Assembly (NCBI GenBank): GCA_022494885.1
Contig: JAGVSM010000825.1
Coordinates: forward strand, 62,001 to 126,000
Length of the DNA: 64,000 nt
Direction: 5' to 3'
Origin: Micrasema longulum
Taxonomy: Eukaryota; Arthropoda; Insecta; Trichoptera; Brachycentridae
The position numbers and the translations under genes are program-made. Position 1 is the stretch's first letter; each line of letters starts with the position of its first letter. Of the stretch, positions 21,895-34,624 are shown piece by piece. The notes beneath the pieces are model-generated. The model had not been told where the DNA came from and searched no databases. It worked only from the letters and a program-made list of their open reading frames with translations.

Positions 21895-22385
21895 AAGCGT
21901 CATCCTCGTTGACAATGTTGACATGAAATATTATTTAAAAAGTTGTTTTTACACTAAAATATTTCATAAGACCGATCATTTTTATTTATTTATTTTATTG
22001 GGTAAACAAACAGTATGTACAATATATGTTCATAATTTATATGTTTATTAGTGCACACACCAAAAAAATTGTTTACACTTAAGACAATAATTTCAATTAT
22101 GTTAAATATCACAAATAAACTAAAATATAAAATGAAAAAGATGCATTTAATAATAAAATAACAAAATCAATTAAATATCTGCTTCTCTTAATATTTCTAT
22201 GACTTTTGACTTAAATTTACATACATTGTTATGAAAAATATAAGCCTCGACAAATCTATTGTTATATTGTCCCATAAACTAGGTATTGTATCTTCACGTA
22301 AAAAAACCAACCAAATTACGCTGCGATTGGTGTACCATTGCAGTGCCCTATGAATCATTAGGTGCGAAAATGGAATGATGTTTGT
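21895..22385 (+). repeat. family A tRNA-related repeat (copy 4), split by a LINE
   Basis: The left part has TTGACATGAAATATTATTTA and AAAATATTTCATAAGACCGA. The right part resumes with TTACGCTGCGATTGGTGTAC and TCATTAGGTGCG. The gap (about 21978-22285) holds an inserted minus-strand LINE 3' end. Confidence 0.7.
21978..22285 (-). mobile_element. LINE 3' end nested in family A copy 4
   Basis: On the minus strand a frame codes VCKFKSKVIEILREADI then stop, the style of a LINE C-terminus (FK..V...L), followed by an AT-rich 3' UTR and a tail appearing as ATTTATTTATTTTATT on plus. Confidence 0.55.
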
Positions 22386-22446
22386 GATGATATGTTTTAA
22401 AGTTTTTTTCTGTTAAATTCATTTTTTTTAATATCCCGATATTTTT

Positions 22447-22800
22447 TCTTCTTCTTCAATGGCACTACAACCCATATACAGTCATGACCTCCACCAACCC
22501 TTGCCTCGACCTTTCTTCTGTCTTCTGGGTGCCATCCCAGACTCTGGTTGCCTATGATGATGACATCTGTCTCTGCACATGTCTTGCCTATCTCGGCCTA
22601 TTTAGTCTGATGTGTACCGAGAGTTTGGGAACTTTATATATGCTGTAAAGCTTATCGTTATATCTGATTCTCCAGGATTTTAATTATTCACGGGACCCGA
22701 GATTTTACAAAACACTCTCTATCTCAAAGATAAACAGCATCTCAGCCGACTTTGTTGTAAGTTTCCATGTTTCACACTCATACGATACTTAATTTAAATA
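22447..22800 (-). mobile_element. RTE-like LINE 3' fragment (copy 2)
   Basis: The minus strand codes YECETWKLTTKSAEMLFIFE (compare YGCETW in copy 1) with later stops, and ends in a GAAGAAGAAGAAAAAA tail (TTCTTCTTCTTC on plus at 22449-22460). Confidence 0.65.
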
Positions 22801-23835
22801 ATCGGTTGGTACAATTTCTTTAAAAAAACATTAGTATAATTTAAATTTTAGTAAAAGAAGCAAATATTTGTTGAAACAAAATTGATTTAATTGCGTTAGA
22901 AATAATGAAAACTGATTAATTTTTTAAAAACTGACAAAAAGCAGATTTTTGTATTTTATTAGAACTCTGCATCCCCCAAAAAATTCTCTTCAGGTCTGAC
23001 CATTGGCACGGCATGAGATCTTGAACTCATCTACCCACCTAGGGTAAGAAATTGTTCATAGACTCCAGGAAACTCCATTTTGCCTTGGATTTTAATATTA
23101 TTAATCCAAAATACCCAGATTATGAGAGCACAAATCTTGTCCTGACTTTGAACACCTTCTGTAACAGCGGTAAGAGAATCAAGAATTATGACAGCTTTAA
23201 ATAATTTGGAGTTCGCTACTAATGTAACTGAGTAATGCGGCATGGGAACTATTGGAGCAACTTTCCACCCAGATATACCCATTAGTTTCTTGGTAAATTT
23301 CTGGTAATTTATTTTGTTATTCAATTATAAATGAAAACCAAATAAAGATTCTTATTTTTATATATATTCTTCATTAAAAAAATCTGGTCTTTACTGCTAC
23401 AATAATAGCAGAAGTGGTAAAGTAAAGCTATTCTTCCGGAACAGTTATACCTCAAATATCAAACTGTTCTGTAAAAAAAAACGAGGGCGAAACCCGTAAG
23501 TAACCCTCGGGTCGAATTAGATTCCCGGTGCTCACACTGCTCTTTAAGTGTCTCTTTAGAAACTGTTTCAGATATTCTGACAAGTTTTTTGTTCAGTAGT
23601 AACAGGACCAATTCTATTTTTTGTGAAACTGATTTAAACTGGTTATTTAGAAACTGTTTAATTTGTGAAACGGCAATTGTTACGGCTACTTTTAACACTA
23701 AATAATCCACCTCTTTACATATAGGACAATCGAGATATACCAGATAACTGGGCATATATGGGTTTACATGAAGTGCGCTGTCTGAAACTTTGGATAATAC
23801 TCGGTTAAAACAAAATGGTGGTTATTCAACTCTTG
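22801..23835. other. unassigned DNA
   Basis: Frames at 23031-23324 and 23459-23755 (both minus) do not resemble a known family. CCCTCGGGTCGAATTAGATT near 23505 looks like a degraded tRNA-like box. Confidence 0.35.
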
Positions 23836-23839
23836 TTTG

Positions 23840-24260
23840 ATGCAGTTTTTTCTATATGGGTGCGAATCCTGGAACCTTACCAAAACTCAAAACATTATAC
23901 GTCTGAGTTTTGAGTGTAAGTGCTTGAAGATAATATTAGGTATGAGGTTGTTCAATTTCATTACCAACATTGAAGTACGAGAACGGACGTAGCAGCTTCC
24001 GATAACGAGCGTTTTGAGGGTGCGGAGGTAAATCTCACTTGGACGCGTACTGCGGATGCCTCAGGAGAGCCTAAACTCATGCTGCATCTTATTCACACCT
24101 GCGGGCTACCGTCCAACTGGAAGGCCCTCGATGATAATCTTTCGGCTTTAGCGGGATTGTCGTGGAATGAAACGAAAATGCTGGCTGTCGATAGGGTTTC
24201 TTGAAGACGTCTGGTGATGTCCACATGCTCCACTTAGGAGCGGATGTGGAAAAAGAAAGA
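23840..24260 (+). mobile_element. LINE RT 3' fragment (degraded)
   Basis: Pieces code YGCESWNLTKTQNII, LSFECKCLKIILGMRLFNFI, TNIEVRE and VLRMPQESL, following the usual order YGCE.W / KCLR.ILG / TN.EV / R.LRM of insect LINE C-termini. Several frameshifts and stops occur. Confidence 0.65.
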
Positions 24261-25055
24261 ATAAGTTTTTTATTAATATTTTGCATCAACTTTACATCTA
24301 TTCTGTATTTGTATTTCCAGTCATTATCTGTCAATAAAATAATAGACGTAAGTAATTACGCATACGAGCGGTGTTGCCAGAATCCAGATATTCCTTAGAA
24401 ACGCGTCCAAAAATAATAATCAAAAGGTAATAACAATATGCATAAGTATTTCTGACTGATCAGTGTCCGACGATTAGCTAGTGATGTGCGTAACCGATCG
24501 ACGTACATAATCGAATAATTTAATGGCTAGAAAATAGTCTCGATTAATCAGGCTATGGATAAAAAAAATCGTTCAATGAATAATTATTTGTGAAATTTAG
24601 TCGACCACGAGAGAAAATAAATGAGAAATAAAAGTTGTTACAAGAAAATATATTTTTCATGATTTTTCAGTTCTTTTCAGATTTCTCTTGGATTGATTTC
24701 TTCGCTACTGTGAACATGTTTTAATAAAGCAACACGTAAAAAAATAAAACAAGTTGGGAATCAAAATCAAGCGTCAAACGAGAAGTGGAGACGATTTCTA
24801 GCTTTCTTAGGTGAGACCAACTGGAACTTAAAACGGCTTAAAAGTATTGAATAAGTTGTCTTATTGTCTCAGTTACGCTAGATGCGATTTAGAAAAAAAT
24901 AGAAAAACCATTGGATTAAAAATAGAGAAAAATATGTAAAAAACAGATTTAATATTTGTGCATACAAGTTTGAATTTTTTACGACTAAATAAAGATGCAA
25001 TAGATTTTTTGTCAAATATAATGTGATAATACATTATCATTTATCATCATGAAAC
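24261..25055. other. unassigned AT-rich DNA
   Basis: No gene or recurring repeat was seen. Confidence 0.35.
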
Positions 25056-25059
25056 CATG

Positions 25060-25345
25060 ATCTGAACCTGATGGCTCAAAGGGGTATGCATCGGTGAAGT
25101 AAATGTAGCGTATCTCGATCATTTGTTACACAAAGGTAAGGCCAGTTTTACGGTTTAGATGCCAGTCCAAGAACAGTGAAATGTTAAAATATAAAACCTC
25201 GCCATTCCAAAATGACTTTTTTAGGAAACGAACCTAGGGCCTCATGTATAGAAAGCAAACGCGCCCACTTCTACGCGATGCGGACTTTTCTCCACTCGAC
25301 ATTTTTTTTCAGGACTTTCAGCCAAGAGTGGCCATCGATTTGTGT
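25060..25345 (-). repeat. family A tRNA-related repeat (copy 5)
   Basis: Plus-strand landmarks are GTATCTCGATCATTTGTTAC, GGTTTAGATGCCAGTCCAAG, GGAAACGAACCTAGGGCCTC (the reversed B box) and TCCACTCGACATTTTTTTTC followed by the 5' segment. It retains the tRNA-like head and the upstream extension. Confidence 0.65.
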
Positions 25346-25388
25346 ACTCAAGTTGTATTCAGGTTCTATTTCACACACTTCATCACAC

Positions 25389-25687
25389 ATTCAACAATGT
25401 TTTGAGCATGTTCAAATGTTTGCAGACTGGTTGGATTTCCTCCCTAGAGATTTATTCAAATCTAAATTTGTTGCAAAAAAGGGAAAATATTTTCGAGAAG
25501 GGAATATGGAAGTCTAGGCATTTAAAGGGCTTATGAACTGTCGTTCGCTAGTTTGATTGACCACTTTGCACTCTGTGTAACATTCACCATTCTGCCTATG
25601 TTCAAACATCCGCATTTCCTAAACTCTTCCTTTTGTTGACATACGCGAAGTAAAAGAGCTGAAACCATTCTCAAAACATTGTTGAAT
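25389..25687 (-). repeat. family C repeat (copy 3) with perfect 18-bp inverted ends
   Basis: ATTCAACAATGTTTTGAG at 25389-25406 and its exact reverse complement at 25670-25687 bound the family C body (AATATGGAAGTCTAGGCATT, GTGTAACATTCACCATTCTG, AGTAAAAGAGCTGAAACC). Confidence 0.75.
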
Positions 25688-25724
25688 CAACTAACTTTTA
25701 AAAGAAGAAGTAGAAAAATTGGGA

Positions 25725-25985
25725 AATTGTTTCCAGGCGTTGCCTAGTAGGTAAATTGGTAAATTGGATGAATCTCACCCACATAATAAAGGTTTCATAT
25801 ATTTCGCTTCACAAAAGTCAACAGACGGAAGAGTTGAGGAAATGGGGATGTTTGAACATATGCAGAATGGTTAATGTTACACAGTATGTAAAGTGGCCAC
25901 TTAAACCAGCCAATGGCAGATTATAAGCCTGGTAAATGGCTAGACTTCCATATTCCCTTAATTTTTTCCCCCCTGTTGCAATAAA
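25725..25985 (+). repeat. family C repeat (copy 4), inverted relative to copy 3
   Basis: It starts TTTCCAGGCGTTGCCTAGTA and ends CCCCCCTGTTGCAAT. With copy 3 it forms a head-to-head pair about 600 bp long. Confidence 0.8.
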
Positions 25986-25989
25986 TAAG

Positions 25990-26635
25990 TCATAAATATA
26001 TTGTTTGATATATGAGATTTTGAGTATTTGAAATTTCGAGTATTTTTTTATTTAAAAATCGAATACGACCATTTGTTTGACGCAACACTATATTATAAAT
26101 ACTATTGTCACTAATACGAGAATATATCGATTGCCAACGCTCAATACTTACGTTTCTGTTAATTACAGCATCACAGGTCAGTTTATAGATCGCTATGGAC
26201 TCCACACGATCTGATAAACAGGTGGGAATCCTCAAACTTTCCCAATTTACCTCTGCCTAAAACATTATCCATCTACGCCCCAAGAATTTCCCCACGTAAA
26301 GAGATAGTTTTCACATTTCTGTATAAAGTATAAAAGTCGTTAAAAAAACTGAAAACCACCATGAGAAATATTAGTTTACATTACCTTCATATTTATACTT
26401 ATTTTACCTCTTATTTAATATACACATTTCTCTAACTTTACACGACTAAGGTCAAGTGGTGAGTCAAAAGGTTTAAAATGCAAAAATAAATATATGTTCC
26501 CTTTCAAACGTCGCAGAATCGTAACTCAAAAATAATCACAAAACTCATAAATATTATTTATTTTATTATCTATTTTCATAAAACAAAACAGATATTTAAA
26601 TAAAAAAGAGACCAATAAGGTTTATTTGTTTTAAC
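25990..26635. other. unassigned AT-rich DNA
   Basis: No gene or recurring repeat was seen. Confidence 0.35.
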
Positions 26636-26639
26636 AGTT

Positions 26640-26835
26640 TTAATGCGACCTCTGTTTGGGCAAAAAACCCTCGTAGTGGGTATTGCCACGAGCTGCAACT
26701 TCGACGGTAGAATTTAAATACGCTCTTTGGCTTTGGATGTTGCTTAAGAACAAAAACAGCGCCGATAGATACCACGAAATCACCCCTAAGTAACGCCTAC
26801 TAACGTCACTCAACGAAAACATTTTCGTTTGTATT
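26640..26835 (-). repeat. family H repeat
   Basis: It matches 21092-21165 through GACGTTAGTAGGCGTTACTT and GGGGTGATTTCGTGG on the minus strand. A 60-codon minus frame lies inside but has no domain. Confidence 0.45.
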
Positions 26836-26839
26836 ACAG

Positions 26840-28370
26840 TATCTCATAGCCACACATTTCCTCACTATCACGAGGTCTCTTTTTGATAGATGCAAGAATC
26901 GCGTGAAGAGAGTCACAGGAGGTTGACCAACAAGTTGCATAGTTTTTGGATTTTGTTTGTATTCTACCGGTTTTTGCGGATTTACTATAGTAAAAAACAT
27001 GTATTATCGAAGGTATTATTGTTTTAATTTCAAAGAAATGCATTCTCCGAAAAAAGCATTTTCATAATGGTCACCGTATAGTTGATGTAACTTTTCATGG
27101 CCCCTGCTTTCACACACATACGCAAATTATGAATGTATAAAACACACGGTATTGGTAACATTCACAGATATTCCAAAAATAATACTTAGACAATCTTTTG
27201 TTGATATTTCGGCACAGGTATAGGTACAGTTAGTAGTGTAGTGTCACTCCATTGGCTATATTGCGCATGTGTACCTATTACTTACACTACACACAAGTAA
27301 TGTAGTACACGAGCAGCCACTACGCTACCTACTCTCAGTAAAAAGTTACGCTCTTTTTCCTAACGCCACAGGAATGTCAAAGTTGATGACCTTTGCTTAC
27401 CATACCAGATATCCCAACTAATCTGTTTGTTATATGTATTGTTAATTTTTAAATAACAACGTATTTAATAAGAATAAAACAAAAAGAGCACTGCAAGAAA
27501 GTTAAGGATGAGAAAATAAATTGGGGGAGAGGAAAATGGATTATAAAAATATAATTTACAAATTCGAAAATCATTTATGAAGAATTACACGAAGATATCA
27601 AAAAGTACATATTTTAACTATACATAGATAAACGAGTGTTTCAAAAAGTTTTTTTTTGCAGTTGTAAAATTTCATATTAAAAATATTTAAATTAAAAGAG
27701 AGTAAAATAAATTAGGAGCTGCTAGAGCTGCGATGGATAAATAAAATAAGTTTTGAACATATTTTTTTTGGGCAATGAAAATAAATATTCTAATGAAAAA
27801 CTTCGTTTTTTTATTAATATTTAAAAAAATATTTTAGACATTTTATAGACAAGTGTAAAATATGCATTATGTTAACGTTCATCAATTAAATATACAAAAT
27901 AAAAGAAAATAAGTATTGTTTATTATTAAGTTTAGTCGCAAATAAAAGCTAACAACAAGTTTGTCAATATGCTTAGTATTCCGACGATTTAGTTTTGTTT
28001 GACAATGGTCAAGATGTCAATGCAATTTTTTTTAATTATGCGTATAGCAGCGATTGAAAAAGATCGGAAGAATTATAAAAATGATAAAATTAATGTTTCG
28101 GTGAAACAGTAAAATGAGTTTTTTATTTTAGCATTTTGCTGTCTTATTTATTAAGGTAAATGCCCAAAACATGAACTCAATTATAATATTTTAATACATA
28201 TGACATATCAAAATTATTCTATTTAAACATTTTTGGTAAAAAAGTATTTGTAAATTTTTGGGAGGAATTTTTATTTTAATATATATATAGTAACCTTTAT
28301 TTCGTGCTTTACAAACATTTTGAATAAAAAAAGTTTATTAATATTTTTATATTGTACTACAGGTACCATA
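26840..28370. other. unassigned DNA
   Basis: Mostly AT-rich. Bases 27215-27420 are more balanced and contain repeated GTAGTGTAGTG/CACTACAC-like words, but I see no gene. Confidence 0.35.
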
Positions 28371-28373
28371 TGC

Positions 28374-28440
28374 CGTTCAATAAATAATGACCTTTTCCGG
28401 AATAGAACTCGCGGCCCCATACATGCAATGCAAACTTGCT
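28374..28440 (-). repeat. family A tRNA-like head remnant
   Basis: CCGGAATAGAACTCGCGGCC with CATGCAATGCAAACTTGC matches the reversed head of family A only. Confidence 0.45.
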
Positions 28441-28444
28441 AATT

Positions 28445-31400
28445 ATAAAAAAAAAACACGGTAGGTAAAACTACGTTTACATATTTAGTGAATTAAAAAT
28501 ATTAATGCGATACTTTGATAAATTAAAATAGGCAAGCTTATATCACTTCGGTGAATTAAACATTATTTTGATTTATGATTATTCCCCGACCATAATGTTT
28601 TCATCATATTGTTATCCATCAGCATATTGCAAATTTGCCTGTAAATGGAAAAATTATTCATTTGATGGCAACACCTACGCTGCGCAATGGCGTACTGTCA
28701 ACCCGCTTTCCCGCCTTTTCCACAATAAACATTGGCGAACACAAAATGGCGGCGGGATGGGTTGGGGGGCACATGGCACATAACCTCACAAATCATGACG
28801 ACAGACCTGCCAAAATAGACCTTAAAACAAACGCAATCTGTTGATTAGAATCGCAAATTCGCTTGTCTGCTCCGGCGGGCGGATAGTAACCGACACCATT
28901 ATTCCATCATTTGTCTCTATTCCGAATATATTTAAACTTTTCAAACGTGTAAAACATTCCCGATTAAAATTCTTCTTGAATACGTACAACGTTGTGGATG
29001 TGTAGCCATTAAAACAGAATGAAGTTATAACTCAAAGGGAAAATGTACGGGATTTTGGTCCTTATGTAATGCGAGGCTCTTGAGATTTGAGAGCGAAATT
29101 TGGTTGTAGGTTTTCCGCTCGATTCCAGAGGCCGGCTTACCGCACCTAATCAATACGACCGGGGTTCGGAGGTGTTCGTATTTGTTCGTGTATTTCCGTA
29201 ATGTATAAGGAATATTTTCACCGTTATATTATGTTTCCCGCTCAATCCTAATTCCATTTTCCACTCGCCTTGGTAAATTGAAACGGCGTTGGTCTTTAGG
29301 GAATTTCGGTTACTTATGCTTTATTCACCTGACACTTTTCATTTCATATATTTTAATATCTAGATGTTGAAAAGATCTCAATCAGCCTAAAAAATAATCA
29401 TTCGACGAGGCAAATAAATGATTTTTTCTTTCCTAGTTACTTTGTTCAAATTTACAAAAGTTTAACGTTAAATATTTATAAATAGTGAAATTAAAAATAC
29501 ATTTTTTTACTGTTACACAGCTATTTTGCATTTTTGAAAATTATTTTTTATTTTTATTTATTTTATTGTATGTGTAGTGTGCTAACCGACAACTTACAAA
29601 TTATAAGACATGTTGTAAATAAATTTCATTAAATCCAATTAGAGGCTTCCTCGTAATTGTTACATATATATACAACTCATATTATTAGAAATAATGCAAA
29701 TATATTCGTATATTACATTATTATAAATGTTAATTAAAATGTACGCTTGAAACAGACCTCCAATGTTGGTCGCACGAACAAATAATAATAATACATATGT
29801 TTTAATATATTTATTTAACACTTTATATACTTATAAGGGCGGGCATATTGCCTTAAGCCAATTTTTCCTACCTACCCAAACCGTTCAGTTTAAAAAAATT
29901 ACAAGTACATGGACATATTCTATATAATTATGCAGAATTTCATTCAAAAAGTTTTTTTTAAAATTAACTCAAAATTTATACTTTCATATGAATAGAGGAG
30001 AGAAGAGGTGATGGGAAGGAAAGAAAGAGGGGAAAGAAACAACTGAAACATCTAGATAGTGACATTTTAATCTTGATTTAAATATAAATAGGGGCGCCTT
30101 TAACATAAGTGAGTACATTATTCTACAATCAAGCAGCTACTACTATGAAAGAGGAGGCAAGAAAATTATAGCGGCGAAGGGGTATTAAAAGGGTACAGTG
30201 CACTTGCCTTATGTACTCACCCAATACTCATGTGGTATATACCATATTTTACAAGATATAATACATATTTTTTAGCATTACTTAGCACTACATACTAGTT
30301 ATAGTGCCATTGGCACCATTGAGGATATATCTTTTTTTGTATGTATTTTGCAAACATAAAAAAAAAAACTTTGATTTTTCTTTTAATGTAATATTATTTC
30401 ATTGACCTGTATTAATATAATCATTATTTTTTTAACTTAATAAACAATGTATCTGAGAAATCGTTAGTTCCAAACAAAATGTTATTATTAATACGAATTG
30501 ATATCAGCAGTCGGTAAGTGACATTATTTCACAAGTACCTATACATTTTCTGCTCTTCAAGGACCCAAGAGCCTATCTCTCGTCTGACCTATTTACAAAA
30601 CTACCTTCTGCCTGAAAGTGAGCTTCTGTCGACTCGCAGTAGCGGCGTTAGGATTTCAAATGATCAGATATAATAAAATACGCGTATTTTTATTGAAGCA
30701 GTTCTTTAAATAATGGAATGTGGATGTCCGGGCTTTTTCTTGTCAGCCTCGTTGGCTGGTTTAGGTGATCTTTTTAAATCCAGTTGCACAAAAAAACTTT
30801 AAGAAAAATTAAAAAGGCGTTTCCATCAAAATGGATTGAACGAAAACAGTACGATAAAAAAATCCGTTTTAATAAAAACGTTACAGTTATTGAACTTTAA
30901 AGCACAATGCACAAACTGGCGAGCCGCCGACGCAAGGCATTGTATGTACTTAAACCTTATATTTAAAAAAAAATCACAATTCAAACCGACTCAAGAGTAT
31001 TTTTACAGCTGACAAATAAATCAATTTTTTGTTAGAATGATTTCAGCGCGCCGCTGACGCCGTGTGTCAATACTCCAAAATAAATTTCTATGGAGACAGC
31101 GATTCTAGTGCTTCGAAATATTTCCAAAGTTTGATGGATTTTCAGAGAAATATGATTTCTTTTGAAGTGGATTTAAAGCATTCAGATAATTATAAATGTA
31201 ATTTTTAAACTTATTTGATCTGTGATTGTGAAATGATTTTTTAGTAAAATGTCTGCAATAGGCGCACGGAGAATGTCAAGAAAGGCATTTTTTTGAGTCT
31301 GTAACCAAGTTCCTAAATTTATTTTCAAATGATTTTAAAAATTTCAATTTGAGATTTTAATCACTGTAATAACAGTTAAATCATTAGTAATATTAGTTAT

Positions 31401-31755
31401 GTTGGAATAATGCGATGTTTCCTATATTGCTTCCTATATATTAACCGTAAAATAAATTATATTATTTTTTTATGCCGCTACTGAGTGCGGCCCAGAGATT
31501 TACTGCTCACAAATTCTAATCCAAATATATATAAATAGCGTGTATTATCATTAGTAATATTGAATAAATATCTACAGGGAAGTGTAATGTTTACATTTGA
31601 TTGAGATATCATTTTATTTATTAATAGGTCACGGATAACGTAAAACATAAAATAAAAACATTAGCATTAGACTGCTTATTATATGAAAGGAAGAAATAGA
31701 ATTATAAAGATAAACAGGGGACCGATAAAATAAAAAAAAAATAGCATTATAAGAA
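28445..31755. other. long unassigned stretch
   Basis: More than 3 kb without a credible gene. Bases 28670-28800 and 28860-29300 have higher GC; the frames at 28568-28844 carry no known domain. TTATATACTTATAAGGGCGG near 29830 looks like a repeat edge but is not matched elsewhere in the window. Confidence 0.35.
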
Positions 31756-31763
31756 TCTTTTAC

Positions 31764-31771
31764 AAAAAAAA
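31764..31771 (-). terminator. Pol III terminator of tRNA-Lys
   Basis: An oligo-T tract of eight on the transcribed (minus) orientation, four bases after the mature tRNA 3' end. Confidence 0.85.
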
Positions 31772-31775
31772 CATT

Positions 31776-31848
31776 CGCCCAACGTGGGGCTCGAACCCAC
31801 GACCCTGAGATTAAGAGTCTCATGCTCTACCGACTGAGCTAGCCGGGC
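31776..31848 (-). tRNA. tRNA-Lys (anticodon CTT)
   Basis: A 73-nt tRNA on the minus strand. The acceptor stem GCCCGGC pairs with GTTGGGC (one G-U) with discriminator G. The D arm holds the A box TAGCTCAGTCGGTAGAGC. The anticodon stem TGAGA/TCTCA closes the loop CTCTTAA with anticodon CTT. The T arm GTGGG-TTCGAGC-CCCAC carries the B box GGTTCGAGCCC. A run of eight T on the minus strand directly downstream (31764-31771 on plus) is a strong Pol III terminator. It looks intact. Its 3' end is the complement of the lysine-type PBS motif found in the family A tails. Confidence 0.97.
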
Positions 31849-31854
31849 GCGTGA

Positions 31855-32420
31855 GGGTTGTGCGGAAAATATCGTATTAAAAAACTATACCTTCAAAGCT
31901 CTGCGGAGGAAAATTTTAAATCAGGTAATTTTTGTTGTAATTATGGGAAATATCAAGTTAATACAATATGTTTGTTTTAACTTTGATATAACGATATTTT
32001 CCCTGTTGCAAAGTAGATTAGAGTATAATATTATGTTGTACCTATTGTGTTGCGGAATCTAAATGCTGTACTAAATACTAAATATACGAAGTTTGGCATT
32101 ATTGTAAACGTGACTTTATTGGATCATTGCCAGGCGTTCCTAACTTCACGCATATAGGACCTTTATTTGAGCGCCATAAAACCTAACTATGCTATGTTAC
32201 ACATTCTGGATTCAGTAAATGGTAAAACAATATAAGAGTGTAGATAAATATTGATAAATTTTATCGTTGACAGATACTAGAAAAGTTATAAAGATCGGAA
32301 AAGGGGATTCAAATTATTATTTTGAAAAAACAACTTTTATCACAACGGCTTTTTCCCATTTTTTCTACATCCGTGTAGATTGCATACTAGGTTTGTTATT
32401 ATTTGCCCGGGCGGGTGAAA
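31855..32420. other. unassigned AT-rich DNA upstream of tRNA-Lys
   Basis: No gene or recurring repeat was seen. Confidence 0.35.
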
Positions 32421-32425
32421 AATAC

Positions 32426-32620
32426 AGCTCTGTGTGTGAGATAGAATCGAAATCCTGGACGAGAGTTTTTGACTCGAAGAACTGACAGGAAAAATCCTGA
32501 AAAAGGAAATCGAGTGGAAAAAAGACCGCTTCGTAGTCTAGTGGTTAGCGCTTAAGCCAATTATGCTTGAGGTCTCGGGTTAGATTTCTGGGCAGGTCGA
32601 CATGAAAAATTAATACTTAA
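32426..32620 (+). repeat. family A tRNA-related repeat (copy 6), 5' half
   Basis: It has the 5' segment GTGTGTGAGATAGAATCGAA, CTGAAAAAGGAAATCGAGTG, then the tRNA-like head (CGTAGTCTAGTGGTTAGCG, CGGGTTAGATTTC) and GTCGACATGAAAAATTAATA. The 3' half is absent. Confidence 0.65.
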
Positions 32621-32994
32621 GTAATCCGTAACCACTATCAATTTTTAAAAAAACATTTTTTTTTTTACAAAAGTAATTTAAGAGTTCATGGAAAACCTGT
32701 TCTGAGGAAGACGGCATGGCGTTTAAATTTTTTTAATCGTATTTTGCACGCCACGCAAATGTATTTTTTATTACTCCTTTCTAAATTTTCTTCGGCAAGA
32801 GTTAAACTTCTCTTTTGAAATATTATTTGTTATCAGTCAATTTAATTTTATATGGAGGCATACTAATCAATTTGGCAGAAAAATAATCTTTATACCTTTA
32901 TCCAAATGTTCTGTAAAAGAGAGGCTAACTGACACTGATGTTATTTCTGGTTCTCGTAACATACTCGTATTTATGTCCCTGAGCAGAGGGAACT

Positions 32995-33085
32995 TAACTT
33001 AATGTTACGGATGATTAATATACACAGCATTTGGTAAAGGAATAAAGTGCCCTATGCAACATTTGGTGCGGACAGGGATATGGTG
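32995..33085 (+). repeat. family A 3' core remnant
   Basis: AAAGTGCCCTATGCAACATT and TGGTGCGGACAGGGA match the core only. Confidence 0.5.
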
Positions 33086-33164
33086 CTGATATATTTACAG
33101 AGATGGAAAACCCTTTTGAGAAAAGGATATATTATGATTTGGAGTATTCATAACAGATCGTCAT

Positions 33165-33400
33165 CATCATTCCTTTTCCGCACCTAATGGTGCATAGAGC
33201 ACTGCATTGGTACACCAATCGCAGTGTATCTTGATCATTTTTGTTGCACGAAGGTAAGGTGATCAATCTTACGATTCAGGTACCAGTCTAGGGACTATGA
33301 AATATTCTAGTGTAAAAACACCTTTTTAAATAATATTTCATATCAACCATGTCGGAAATCGAACCTCTTGCATGGTAGGCAAAATTCACAGCTGACGTTA
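33165..33400 (-). repeat. family A tRNA-related repeat (copy 7)
   Basis: A well-preserved minus-strand copy: CCGCACCTAATGGTGCATAG, CATTGGTACACCAATCGCAG, GGGACTATGAAATATTCTAG, AATATTTCATATCAACCATG and CGGAAATCGAACCTCTTGCA. Confidence 0.75.
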
Positions 33401-33404
33401 AGAT

Positions 33405-34440
33405 TTAAAAAAAAACGTAACCAGATTGAACACTTCTAGTTGACAAACATATACTCGTAAGATGATATCAATAAATGTATGAGGTTCGTAAATAGTGGAA
33501 ATTGTGTTAGAAAAAGTATACTTTGAAAAAGGTTATTGACCGCACTACAATGAAGCTTTCTAATTTACTATAATTTTGAAAAATGTCGAATAAAATGATA
33601 TGAATGTAACATTTTTTTGACTCGTTAAGTTAAAAAAAACGTACATAAATAATGCGGTAAAAATGAAATAAATTATGAATCCATATGTTGCAAGAAGTTG
33701 ACCATCATAGGTAAGTGATGTATATTATTTTCCAATATTTTATCGAATTGCGTCAGATTCACATAACTTAGGATTGCATCAAATTAGAAAGCATTCTCAA
33801 AATGAATTAAAATGATTTCCACGGTGATATTTTGAAGCATCTAGATGCTTGATTTACAAAACACGGGTGGCTTTTTAAGCAAGTCGGCATTTTACGTGAA
33901 ACTTAAGCATCAAGCCATAGTCTAGTAAATATGATATTTAATGGTAAAATTGATATTTTAACGGGACAGGATGGTGTCAGCCTTGTTGCAAAACTCAGGG
34001 TCGACCAGTGCATGAATTCGCAGTTAGGTCTTGAGGTACTTTATTTAAATAATTGAAAACATTCCCTACATTACTACGAAAAAAAAACGGAGAAATAGTT
34101 TGTGAGATTTTTTGTTGGATAAATAAAAATTCTGGGAAAATCCTAACCAGACCAAGTTTTATTAAAATCACTCGTAATCCCGCCAAACCGGAGGAAAATC
34201 CCTTTTTCGGGAGCCAGGGGGAGCGAGATGGCAACACCCAGAGATGGACGAGCTGGATGGAGGGAGGGGGTAATGGGAAGAGAGAAAGGGAGAAAAGAGG
34301 GGAAGGGAGATGTAAGATCACTTAATATTTTACGCTTTCATTCCCGTCAAACAATCTTACTGTACACTTATTCGTCTTCCTGCTGCACGGTTTTTCAAAC
34401 ACATTTTAGTTTTAATGCATATCACGACAGATATTATTAT
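33405..34440. other. unassigned DNA with G/A-rich patch
   Basis: AT-rich, with a purine-rich patch at 34200-34315 (GGAGGGAGGGGG and similar). The overlapping frames there are composition artefacts. Confidence 0.35.
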
Positions 34441-34446
34441 TATTTG

Positions 34447-34624
34447 ATTTTTTTATCCTTTTGCACCACAACAGGCCAGGAAGCCCAATTACAGTGGTGA
34501 ATTACATCACAGAACACCCAAGCTTGAGAAAAATCACATTTAATTTTTTGTGTTCTCACCGGGAATCGAACCCGGAACCTTCCGTCGGTAAGTCAAGCGT
34601 CTTGACCACTACACCACGGAGCCG
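34447..34624 (-). repeat. family B tRNA-derived SINE (copy 2)
   Basis: Minus strand: GGCTCCGTGGTGTAGTGGTC (A box), GGTTCCGGGTTCGATTCCC (B box), TGAGAACACAAAAAATTAAA, CTTGGGTGTTCTGTGATG and AATTGGGCTTCCTGGCCTG. The acceptor ends cannot pair, so it is not a tRNA gene. Confidence 0.75.

Noticed and set aside
25212..25517. 101-codon plus frame
   Set aside because: It spans the edges of family A and family C repeats.
31629..31823. 64-codon minus frame
   Set aside because: It begins within the tRNA-Lys gene and continues in AT-rich DNA.
34555..34624. tRNA-like sequence on the minus strand
   Set aside because: No acceptor stem; the following body matches the other family B copies.
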